From assembly GCF_035222375.1 (NCBI RefSeq), contig NW_026946366.1, positions 682,001 through 746,000 on the forward strand: DNA of 64,000 nt, written 5' to 3'. The stretch's first letter is position 1. Every line of letters starts with the position of its first letter. Origin of the DNA: Podospora pseudocomata (taxonomy: Eukaryota; Ascomycota; Sordariomycetes; Sordariales; Podosporaceae). Below, in pieces: positions 21,347 through 31,519 of this stretch. A model generated the notes under the pieces. It ran no database searches. It was not told the origin of the DNA and saw only the letters and a list, made by a program, of their open reading frames with translations. Position numbers and translations under genes: made by a program.

Positions 21347-24196
21347 ATGCGGCTCCTTGAACGTGACGATGCCGGCGACTTCCACCTGAAGGACCTGCCC
21401 AGCAACGCGATTCCGCCTTACGCGATACTCTCACACACATGGGGCGACGAAGAGGTCCTCTTCAAAGATCTGGTGGATGGTACGGGCAGGAAAAATGCAG
21501 GCTATGCTAAGGTTCAGTTTTGCGGAGATCAAGCCTGGCGCGATGGGCTGAAACACTTCTGGATCGACACATGCTGCATCGACAAGTCAGACGCTGTCGA
21601 GCTCCAGCACGCTCTCAACTCCATGTTCCAGTGGTATCGTAACGCCACCAAATGCTATGTCTATCTCACAGACGTCTCAACCCGCAAGTGGGACGCCGAC
21701 GGCAACTCTGGTTGGGAACTGGCTTTTCGGACATGCAGATGGTTTACCCGAGGATGGACTCTGCAGGAGCTTATTGCTCCAACGATCGTTGAATTCTTCT
21801 CTCAGGAGCGCGAGCGTTTGGGGGATAAAAAGTCTTTGGAACGAGAAATCCACGATATAACCGGAATTCCTCTAAAAGCTCTTCAGGGAAGACCTCTATC
21901 CGATTTCAGTATTGCCGAACGAATGGCGTGGATAGAGAAGCGCGATACAAAATTTGAGGAAGATAAGGCTTACTCGTTATTCGGTATCTTTGATGTGCAC
22001 ATACCGGTTATTTACGGCGAAGGAAAACAGAAGGCATTGAAGCGGCTGCGAGACAAGATCCGCGAGGATTATCTCTGTTTAGCAAAGCTGTGGTCCGCTG
22101 ACCCGCGGGACCCGCACCACGAGAAGGAGCGCATCGAGCTAGCAAAGGGTGGTCTGCTGGCTGATGCTTACCGCTGGGTCTTTGACAACCCCGAATTTCG
22201 GCAATGGCGCCATAACTCAGAGAATCGACTTCTCTGGATCAAGGGTGACCCTGGCAAAGGCAAGACCATGTTGCTCTGCGGCATCATCGACGAGCTAGAG
22301 CAACCCATCACTGCTAGTGGTGGCAACTTGGCGTATTTCTTTTGTCAAGCTACCGACTCGCGCATCAATAGCGCAATTGCCGTGCTACGGGGGTTGATTT
22401 ACCTCCTTGCTCGCCGACAACCGCGTCTCCTCTTATATCTGCCCGAGAATACGTACGCTTCCGACGACGCAATGGCATGGGTCGTTCTATCGAAGGTTTT
22501 ACGGCGTATGCTAGAAGATCCAGACTTGAAGGAAACCTACCTGGTCATTGATGCCCTTGACGAATGCGTTATCGACCTACCCAAACTTTTGGATTTCGTC
22601 GTCATTTCACCAGGACGCGTCAAGTGGCTCTTATCAAGTCGGAACGAGGTTCTTATTGAGGAGAAGCTGAAACCTGATGTTGGGCGGACGAGACTTAGTC
22701 TCGAGTTGAAAGCGAATGCGGTGCAAGTGTCTCACGCCATCGATGCGTATATCGACGGCAAGCTATCAGGTCTCGCATCACTTCAAGACGACACACCGTT
22801 GAAAAATCAAGTGCGGGATATTTTGCACCAAAAGGCAAACGGCACGTTCCTCTGGGTTGCTCTCGTTATACAAGAGCTCAGTGAGGATGATGTTGAGAGC
22901 TGGCATGCTCTTCAAATCGTCGAAGAAGTGCCGTCGGGCCTAGATAGGATGTATGATCGCATGTTGAATGAAATCAGTCGGTACAAAAGGGACTCGGAAT
23001 TTTGCCGGCGCATACTCTTGGTGGCCACGGTTGCATACCGCCCACTCTACTTGGGCGAAATAGGCAGCTTATCTGAATTACCGGAGCAGATTGTGGGATC
23101 AACAGAGAATATTAGGAAAGTCGTGGCTAAGTGCGGATCGTTTCTCACCATCCGAGAAGACAAGATCTACCTTATCCATCAGTCAGCCAAGGACTACTTA
23201 AGCGCATCCGCCTTGATCTTCCCCCATGGCGCACCAATTGCCCACCGGGATATATGCGCTCGATCGCTAAAGCTTATGTTACAGAAGTTAAGACGCGACA
23301 TGTACGGCTTAGTTACCCCGGGATTTCCTATCGACCAGGCCCGCACGCCAGAACCGGACCCTCTTGTGACCGTACGGTATTCGTGCGTGTTCTGGGTTGA
23401 CCACCTCCGCGATTCGATTACTGATAAACACACGCCACAACGCAACACACTGGATGCGGTCCAGACGTTCCTTGAACAGAAGTATCTTTACTGGCTCGAA
23501 GCTCTTAGTCTACTCCGAGCTATATCGGAGGGTGTCATTGCCATAAGAAAGCTTGAGGGCCTACTTGTAAGTATAGCTTACTAAGACGAGACAGCCATAC
23601 TAACAGAGATACAGGGGCGAACTCATCAAAGGCAGCTAACAACTTTTATCCGGGATGCGCACCGGTTCGCTCTCTCCTACAAATGGATAATCGAGCAAGC
23701 CCCTCTTCAGGCGTATACATCAGCCCTCGTATTTGCACCGGTTAGCAGTCTAGTAAAGAAGAGATTTAAGACGGAAGAACCTAGCTGGATCAGTACGAAG
23801 CCAGTAGTAGAAGCGGACTGGAATGCATGCCTCCAGACGCTCGAAGGCCATAGGGGCTGGGTTAACTCGGTCGCCTTTTCGGCGGATGGCCAGCGGCTCG
23901 CATCCGGTGCAGCCGACCGTACCGTCAAGATCTGGGATCCCGCCTCGGGACAATGCCTCCGGACGCTCGAAGGCCATAGGGATCGGGTTACCTCGGTCGC
24001 CTTTTCGGCGGATAATCAGGGGGCGCATGGGTATGGGTTGGGGCCAGACACGACCTGGGTCATTTGTAACGGCCAGAATGTGCTATGGATACCACCTGAA
24101 TACCGCCCAACCTGCTCTGCAATCCAGGGGCGGATGGTAGCTATTGGCTGTTCATCAGGGCGAGTTTTTACTATTGGCTTTTCAAGAGACAAATAA
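21347..24196 (+). CDS. HET-NACHT-WD40 (HNWD/het-e-like) protein with minimal WD array
   Basis: Exons 21347-23566 and 23615-24196 encode 933 residues. The start MRLLERDDAGDF matches the canonical HET beginning; an upstream Met at 21233 is less likely. The HET domain (PPYAILSHTWGDEEV; WIDTCCIDK; WFTRGWTLQELIAP) covers about 25-210. The NACHT domain has Walker A GDPGKGKT near 303 and Walker B YLVIDALDE near 400. The 48-nt intron (GTAAGT...CAG) precedes the WD part. Only one full 42-residue WD repeat (CLQTLEGHRGWVNSVAFSA) is present, plus the first half of a second, then the conserved terminal cap (TTWVICNGQNVLWIPPEYRP, IGCSSGRV). In Podospora the HNWD family (het-e, het-d, het-r) drives heterokaryon incompatibility, and the WD number sets specificity. 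This copy is intact but probably too short to recognise a partner. Confidence 0.9.
23828..24016 (+). repeat. 126-bp WD40-coding direct repeat, 1.5 copies
   Basis: The unit at 23828-23953 is followed by a second unit beginning at 23954 that is nearly identical (TGCCTCC[A/G]GACGCTCGAAGG) and then diverges near 24016 into the C-terminal cap. A 126-bp period equals 42 residues, as in HNWD arrays that expand and contract by recombination. Confidence 0.85.
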
Positions 24197-25952
24197 TATA
24201 TTCTCAAATTCTCTCCCTTCGTTCTCTTTATTTCTTTTCTCTAGCTTGACAGGAGAAGGGTCTGGGAGGATGGGTCAATTTATAGATATTTTCGGATTTC
24301 TAGCATCTCCAATAAGGCTAATATTAGTCCTTTCAAGAGGCAAATTGATGGTAACATTTTAGTTCTGCTCAGCTCTGCTCGGTTCCGCGACAGCGTGGAA
24401 TCAGGTAACTCAGTACGTTATTGCTTCGGGAAGAGGGCACCTGTCCTCTATGACTCACCTTTTCCACAGTAGATTGGAATCGCCACTCACACATATCGGA
24501 TTCCTCATCGCCCTCCCGATCGAGTCAGACAATTCTGCAAAGAATTGGCCTAGTGGCGACGAGCCGTAACGCCACTTCCATGATGCCGCGAGGTTTCGCA
24601 AGTCAGCCAGTTGCTGGCGCAAAGCTGTCCTAATGGAGCGAGTTGCGGCTGTTACACATCAACGATTAACAACCCAGCGAACTGCAAGTCGGAAAGAGAA
24701 GCGAGCAAATAAGCTACAGGCGTCGTAGACAGCTGTGTTAATGGCTCATGCATATTTAGACGGGATCTCTCAGAAGTAAGATGCTACTCTGTGAAGGTGA
24801 ATATGATGGGGTTTGCTACTGTGCGATTGTATTGCTTGTCCTCCTTGTCCTTCAAAACCAGAAGAACCTCCATTATATCTATACATGGCGATAAAGTTGG
24901 CGGCAAATGGTACCATATCCAGCTGCACTGGTTACGTCAGTTCAGCTCCCCTGAGCTCCAATCAGCTTGGTTGACCAGAACTCCTTCCTGTCTGACAAGA
25001 TCATCCAGCCTGGCAGATGCCTGAGGTCATGACAGTCACGGACCGCTAGAGATGCCTTATTCGCACTCGGTCCGAATGGAGGTTGAACTGCAAATCCCAT
25101 CTCTACCATATAATAGGGTGTCAAACGCCCAGTCGGTCCTGGACAGCTTACAAGAAGAAGAGCGCTAGGCAATGGGCACAGGTCCCCCCTCCCGCCCCCC
25201 TCCCCAAAAAAAAAATCCAGGCTTGCCACGCTGGTAAAACCTCCTAAAAATGAAGTTATCAACAACCTTGCCGTCGCCAAACCATGGAGCCTTCACTACC
25301 CTATAAATCCTCCCTGATTTGGTCAAGGCACACTCGGTTCTGCACTCTCGCCGTCCCCGGGCCCCTTTGTGATTCTCGTATCCTGGCTGCCGGGTGCCCT
25401 TCGGGACCCCTTCGTATCGTGATGTCTCCCTCCTCTGGGTTCCTCTCGAAAAGGTATGCTTCCATTGCATCCTTATTGCATTCCAAATAACACTCCGAAG
25501 ATGTATTCGATCTAGAACTTCTTCTCCTCTAAAAGAAAGAATAATTTTGACAAGCTGTATTATCCGTTGTTTGCTGCAAGTTGGACACCGGTTGCCTCAT
25601 GCCTCAGCCACCTTTCATGACAGTTTTCACACATCCCATGACCTTCGATTGGCGTTGTTAGTTATGTAGGTACGTTGACGAAATCCAGGGTATCTATTCG
25701 AAAGCCACTTGCTACATTTTGACGTAAGCATCTCTGTCCCAGTTATACTTCTATCGAAATAGACGTGGCAATCGGTGCTATAGACGCGCACCTATTCTCC
25801 CTTATGTATTGTTTTCTAACGATATATATGAGGAAGAAGATAGTAGGTATAACAAAAAATGTAGCCGCAGGACATGCACGCTAGAATCGTGCCGAAGTTG
25901 CTACTCTTTTGGATAACGGTGGAACAGGTATGATAATTGTAAATAGCATCGT
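24197..25952. other. Gene-poor stretch
   Basis: Intergenic sequence between the HNWD gene and the second LTR-like copy. It contains a poly-A/poly-C rich patch at 25185-25216. Short open frames (for example minus strand 25301-25486) have no recognisable domain. Confidence 0.3.
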
Positions 25953-26329
25953 TGTTGTGACCTTCCGGTAGGAGGGTCCTGGTGGGAGGCTCCCAGGGAG
26001 ACTCCCCTTGGAGGCTCGATGAGGCCCAATGACAGTTCCCAGAGGAATGGCCCGTTGAGAGGGCCTCGGTGCGAGCTCCGAGTGGTGGCTTCCGGCGACG
26101 ATACTGGAAGCTCAAGGGTGAGGACTCTAACTGAGAGTCCTCATTGAATACGAAATGAAGAAAAGAAAGAGATGAACACCCAACACAAAGCATATGATTC
26201 GTGTGTTATGGTAAAGAGTGCTGGGGAGCTCTCAAAGGAGCGTCCCAGACCGAGGCTTTTTATATGTGAGCTACGGAGGGTCCTAGACCTGCATGTACTC
26301 CTCCACCTGTGGCTCGGAGGCTTGGAACA
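25953..26329. repeat. Solo-LTR-like repeat, copy 2
   Basis: Begins TGTTGTGACCTTCCGGTAGG and matches copy 1 along most of its 377 bp, ending near GGAACA. It lacks the inserted DNA transposon found in copy 1 and has diverged, so the two copies are old. The family is unassigned. Confidence 0.55.
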
Positions 26330-26639
26330 GGCTTCATACTTCCTTCCTAGTTTAGATAACTATCTAGTGAAGTAAAGTCTGGGAACCCACTTTACTATGT
26401 GGTTTAGGCATATTTTAAACCATTATCGAAATCTTATTTATATTTACGATGACCTCTTCCAGAGCTGGTCGAAAATTGTAATAGCATTTCGGACATCATT
26501 ACACCTCTGAGGACAGAAGCTCTTACCACACACCAAAATAATTAACCTCCCCTTCACCGTCGCTGCTTTTAGCCTCCTAGGTAGTGCTGCTACTTAAATA
26601 CAGTACACTAGTATATATATCACAGTGATAGCTATTACG

Positions 26640-27576
26640 CGTACTACGGCTTTAACCCTCTTCCTAACTAGCAACGTTGCCGGAAGAATATTAGATCGAT
26701 TCGCCTAAATCTGGCTCGAGAATGTCGATTATATCGACGCTATCGCTAACCGCAAGTACCCCTTTACCAACCTCTCCGCTTATCCAGTCACTAACCTCCC
26801 TCCCCCCAGCTAACCACGTTTACCTCGCTACCTAAAGTATATCTCTAGTAAACTACATCGCCCGCACCCACCCCTCTCAACCCGATTATATCGCCGTCGT
26901 CGCAGCCGGCACCCGCCACAGCATCTCCGACAACAATGTCCACTGCCTTGACGCCTCCATCAAGTCTGTTGTTGACTTCCTCGAACATGGCGGCATCTCC
27001 TGGTCCATCTACCAGGAAGACATGCTTTGTATGTTCAATTCCTCCCTTTCCGCCTTGAACTGGTACTAACACCTCCCCCCAGACTCCGGCTTCCGAGGCC
27101 CCTCCTACGCCTCGGGCTCCCACGTCCGCAAACAGAACCCCTCGCCAGTTTCAACTCCGTCACTGGCTCCATCTCCCGCTCAGCCAAGTGCAAAAACTTC
27201 ACAATGTTCGAAAAAGATCTCGCATCCAACAAGCTCCCCCAGTGGATGTTCCTCACGCCCAACATGGACAAACTCTGGCCATGACACCTCTGTTGCCTAC
27301 GCCGGGAGATGGGCACGGTATTTCATCACCCCTTTGCTGGCTGATAGCAAGTTGAACATCCCGCGGACGTTGGTCATGTTGACTTTTGATGAGGGGTCGT
27401 ACAGCAGAAATAACCAGGTTTATGCTGTCTTGTTGGGGAGTACGGTCCCGACGAACAAGAGGGGGACCACGAATGGGACGGCGTATGGACATTATAGTGT
27501 GCTGAAGACAGTGGAGGTGAATTGGGGGATGGGGAACTTGGGGCAGAATGATGTGGGTGCGAATGCCTTTTTCTAA
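26640..27576 (+). pseudogene. Acid phosphatase (phosphoesterase family) pseudogene
   Basis: Pieces in different frames match secreted fungal acid phosphatases of the PhoA/phosphoesterase type: IWLENVDYIDAIANRKYPF near 26710, SVVDFLEHGGISWSIYQED near 26970, KLPQWMFLTPNMD near 27230, then GHDTSVAYAGRWARYFITPL and VMLTFDEGSYSRNNQVYAVL to the stop at 27576. An intron-like junction lies near 27028-27082. Stops cut the N-terminal part and at least one frame change separates PNM from GHDT. The 5' portion is AT-rich and worse preserved than the 3' portion. Intact relatives release phosphate from phosphomonoesters outside the cell. The 26330-26640 flank holds nothing recognisable. Confidence 0.7.
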
Positions 27577-27874
27577 GAGGATGATGCCCCTGAGCCCCCG
27601 AGTTGGGGGTCCACTTGTTCTTGCTTGGCAGGGTTGGGATTAGGAGGGGGGGTGGGAGGAGGTACGATGGTTATGCATTCCAACTAGTCTAGGTACACTT
27701 TACAACTTCTGGTCATTGGCAAGCAGTGTTCTTGAAATGTGATGATGAAGTTCGGTGAAAAACAATAGATATTATCAATGCCAAACGCTATTATATCTGT
27801 TTTCCTCAGATGGAAACATGAAGTTGACAGCCAGAGCTGCCTGATATTCAAGCAAGAAGTCCAAGTAATACACA

Positions 27875-28501
27875 TCAAATCCCAGCTATCATAAAGCCAA
27901 CCAAGCCCAACACGCCGGCAGCGGCGCCGACACCCCCATGAACAGCCGCAGCACCGGCAGTGACAACAGGACCAGTGCTTGTGATGACAGGAGCGCCAGT
28001 TCCAGAAGCGACACCGCTGGTCGTGACGGTAGCGATAGTGGTGGGAGCAGGTCCATCGCAGTGCCAGTGGTCGCCATGAGGTTCGCACCCGATGGAAGCG
28101 GTTGGGCTAGGAGGCAGGACACCGGCGCTGTGGTCGTCATGGTCGTGGTCCTCTTCGTCCTCATGATCATGATCCTCGTCATCATGATCATGGTCCTGTT
28201 CGTGGTCATGGTCGTCATCATGGGCGGCAGCCGTGGTGGTGGCAGGAACAGCAACGACCTCGGAAGCGGTGATGATCACCGGAGTCGCAGTGGTTGCGGG
28301 GGCGGTCTCGCGGGGTCCATCGCAATGCCTTTGGGAAGGTAAAGTCAATGACTATTCAGATGTTTTTACGAAACGGAAAAGTGCTCACCAGTGATCACCA
28401 TGAGGCTCACACCCGACAGACTCGGTAGGCGAAGGTGCCAACTCCTGGGCTGCCGCAAAGGCGCTGAGGGCGAGGATGATGGCGGCAGAGAGTGTCTTCA
28501 T
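27875..28501 (-). CDS. GPI-type surface protein with CEPHGDHWHC motifs and His/Asp-rich tract
   Basis: Exons 28501-28389 and 28328-27875 give 188 residues. A signal peptide (MKTLSAAIILALSAFAAAQ) leads to a first motif, GCEPHGDHWHCDGP; the 60-nt intron splits its Trp codon. A tract of Asp, His and Glu (DHDHEQDHDHDDEDHDHE) follows, then a second motif, CEPHGDHWHCDGP, a Thr/Ser/Val region, and a C-terminal hydrophobic tail (AAAGVLGLVGFMIAGI) with small residues before it, as for GPI anchoring. The motifs and His/Asp tract strongly suggest binding of Zn, Cu or Ni at the cell surface, which is inference. The gene at 30334 carries related motifs. Confidence 0.8.
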
Positions 28502-29220
28502 ATTGCCGTGAATAAGTGAGAGACACAGGGTGCAATATAGAGAACAAATATGCGACGATCAAACTGAGCTAGTGAGGCAAGCAAGACATGCAAAACATGG
28601 GATGAAAGGCTTTTTATAGATGATGAGCAGGACCCTTCATGTGCCCAATGTCAATAGTAGTTCCAGGCTTCCTGTACCTGCATCTGAAGCAGGTTACATC
28701 CTTGGTAAAGCCGACTTCCTCTCCTGTCATCCGAGGATGTTTGCATGGGTAATCTTGTTTTTTTTCTGCACCTCGATGATTTTCGTGGGGGTGAGCTGAA
28801 AGTTTCTTGCAGGAAACCAACATGCTAGGTGTGATGGAGACCATCAAGGTTCTCAGCCAAGACGTGTCTCGCTTCCACACGTGGGATCCCTTGCCACCAT
28901 TTTCTGGTTGGGGCCAACGCCGCGGTGTACTCAAGTGAATAGAAGCTTCTTTTTATTTCAGCAGGGCTGACATTGAAGTGTTGAATTTGCACAGATTGCT
29001 GAAAACTATGTACATGAACATGTGTCCAACCCTCCGGAACTTTTGACGTTTTTCATGCAGTATCCACAGTTCTATTTTCATCCTTCGTCCTTCACCAAGT
29101 CCTTCCTCCAACCATACTTCCCAGGTAGCAGAGCTCGGTCGATTTTTGATCGTTGATAGGGGTGTGAAGACGGCGGGCTGGCGGCCAGCTTAGGCGGGGA
29201 TAACGCCGAGAGCAACTGGT
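28502..29220. other. Gap without recognised gene
   Basis: 5' flank of the motif protein on the minus strand and 3' flank of the small secreted protein. Open frames here (for example minus 28614-28934) have no signal peptide or domain. Confidence 0.35.
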
Positions 29221-29457
29221 CTAATGGTCATCGCAGTGATATCTCTTCTGGCCAGCGACAGGGCAAGTTGTGGTGCCATGGGTCTGATGGCAAGCACCTC
29301 CGGGATTGGTGGCACAGCAGTACTCGCAGGCTCCAACGAGCGTGCACCCGGTAGGGGGGAAGCAATCGCGAGCAAGAAGGTCGCTCTTGAATTCGGGAGC
29401 GGCATAGGCCACAGACGCGAGATGAAAGGCCGCAATGAGGAGCTTGAAAGAGACCAT
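29221..29457 (-). CDS. Small secreted Cys-rich protein (78 residues)
   Basis: ATG 29457 is chosen because the signal peptide MVSFKLLIAAFHLASVAYA begins there; an upstream in-frame extension lacks sense. The mature part has eight cysteines in about 50 residues (DCFPPTGCTLVGACEYCCA, then C, C, C) and ends HCDDH. This is effector- or defensin-like in size and cysteine density, but I recognise no named family. It lies between the two genes with the CEPHGDHWHC motif, transcribed on the minus strand. Confidence 0.65.
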   Translation of the reverse strand: MVSFKLLIAAFHLASVAYAAPEFKSDLLARDCFPPTGCTLVGACEYCCATNPGGACHQTHGTTTCPVAGQKRYHCDDH

Positions 29458-30333
29458 CTTGACAGTGGTTGTTGGCGGAAGGCTTTTGATGAGGTAGTAG
29501 AGGGCTTGGAGAGGGTTGATCAAGAGACTCGAGTGCGAGGTGGTTGATGATGGCATTCTCTGGATGAACGCACGACATCTCGTCCTCTTTATACTTGAAC
29601 TGTCCTACTTGATCCGGACTTTACATCTGCTCACTTCGCGTAGCCCTCCAGTTCTTTCGATATGCATTGCAACTCTGTCCACATGAAGTGCCTGCCGCCG
29701 CGTGAGAGTCGACTGCTTCGAAGCTCTAAAGTGCCTACTAGAGCATCTCTGTTCTCTACCATCTATGAGTGTAGACACCGAGACGGCTTCACCAGCGGTC
29801 CGAGTCGTTGGAGGGCAGCCATGTACCTTGATGAACAGAGGGTCTTGGCGTGGAGGTTTTATCTGTGGTTGGCTGCGTATCCACTCCTTGAGCACCTTGA
29901 TGGGTACATCAGCTAGGATGCTTGGCATGTGGCAGCCATGGAATATTGAACCTATTGTGGCTTGCCTTTGTCCATAGAGGTTCATGAGCATGGTGTGGTG
30001 CGTTCCATCACGTAAAGAACCCGCGCGGGATGACGGAGATCATCCAAAAGCTTGTTGGAGTCGCTTGATATTGGTAACCGAGGGTGATATTGAGGCCACA
30101 GAAGTGGGATGTAACTGCAAGGTCCCAATTTTGGATAGAGAGTCGTATTTGCAGGAAGATAGCTGGCGGCCATGGCGGAAGGTTGGCTGAGAAGAGGAAA
30201 TTAGTAGATCAAGTCAAGATGGTCATGCCGCGAACGGCTCTCGTCGATTAGTATTAAAGACAAGAAGCGTCTCAAGAATTGATGAATCTCGGTGTCTAAC
30301 ACGCTTCCTGTATGAGACAGACTGGTGATCAAA
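29458..30333. other. Gap without recognised gene
   Basis: Shared upstream region of the small secreted protein (minus) and the motif protein at 30334 (plus). Open frames on both strands overlap each other and lack features of genes. Confidence 0.35.
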
Positions 30334-31214
30334 ATGATGAAAGCACTCTTCGCTCTTGGATTCGTTGTCGAGTTGGTGGCGGCCTTGCCCCAGGTTGTCA
30401 CCCCAGCCCCTACTGGCCAAGCATGCTCGTAAGTGCCATCCTTCCGCTTTCGAGATTCCAGAAAACCAACACGACGTTCAGGACGAGAACCCGTACCCAG
30501 CTTGGAATTGAAGCGACCATCACCAATTACCCCGAATTCGTCTCGTCAATGGACCAGCATTGGTCGACCTCAGGAGTTCCGTTCTCAGGGACAGAACGTG
30601 TGATTGTCTACACGTCTCTTGAAACATTCGACGGTGGCAGCTTCACAGGCTACTACACGTACGACATCAATGCCTTGCGCAGCGCGGGATATACCATCAC
30701 AACCAGCACCCAGGTGTCTGTATCATGCTATCCCACAGCGACCAGCTCGGCGGTTGGTGAATGCGAGCCGCATGGTGATCACTGGCACTGTCCCCCAGGA
30801 GTATCAGAGCCAATTACGCCTCCTTCCCCGCAGCCCCATACTACTCACTCGGCTCCTAGCTCCGGGGAGTGTGAGGCTCACGATGACCACTGGCACTGCC
30901 CTCCAGGAGTTACAGAGCCTACTACCCCCCCAGCTCCATCATCAACTCCTGTCCCCACCACCCCTGGCTCGGACGAGTGCGAAGCGCACGGTGATCATTT
31001 GCATTGTCATGATGGCGTGCCAGAGCCAACGACGCCCCCACCCGTCATAACTCCTACGCCGACATCGTTCAGCTCAGTGACAGCATCGACCTCATTCACT
31101 CGCACAGCATCCGACGCGCCTGTCGTTACGGCTGGTGCAGACGCCAAGACCAGAGTCGGGAGTCACTTTTTAGTATTAGCTGCAGGGGTACCGTTTGTAT
31201 TTGGGATGATGTGA
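30334..31214 (+). CDS. GPI-type surface protein with three Cys/His DHxHC motifs
   Basis: Exons 30334-30428 and 30482-31214 give 275 residues. A signal peptide (MMKALFALGFVVELVAALP) is followed by a globular region (GIEATITNYPEFVSSMDQHW; SLETFDGGSFTGYYTYDI) and three motif units about 40-45 residues apart: CEPHGDHWHCPPGV, CEAHDDHWHCPPGV and CEAHGDHLHCHDGV, joined by Pro/Thr linkers (EPTTPP). The C-terminus is hydrophobic (FLVLAAGVPFVFGMM) after small residues, as for GPI attachment. The intron frame was fixed by continuity (SER codon TC|G). Each unit has two Cys and three His, so metal binding is likely but unproven. Partner by motif: the gene at 27875-28501, in opposite orientation. Confidence 0.8.
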
Positions 31215-31519
31215 TAGCCTGGGGGAATCTGCGGACCATCGATTGTATAGTTAATGCTCAATAAAGGATGTTGTGGGAGTGTGCGTTGAGGACCCTGATG
31301 TCCCACCCCTGAAGCGATGGCAGCCATCAAGGTTCTCAATACCAGATATCAAGGTCCTTCTGCAACGTCATCCAATATGACATCCCAATTGACAACAGAC
31401 CATTTGTTCTCCTTTTGATGCTTTGTTGCTGTGAATGAAAAGCCATCCGAGTCCTTTCATCCTGACGAAGCGATTGAGCATCGAGCTGCCTATCATTTCA
31501 CCTGACAATACTCCTCACA

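Noticed and set aside
30312-31214. An unspliced 300-codon reading of the three-motif protein
   Set aside because: It lacks the signal peptide, which appears only with the start at 30334 and removal of the 53-nt intron.
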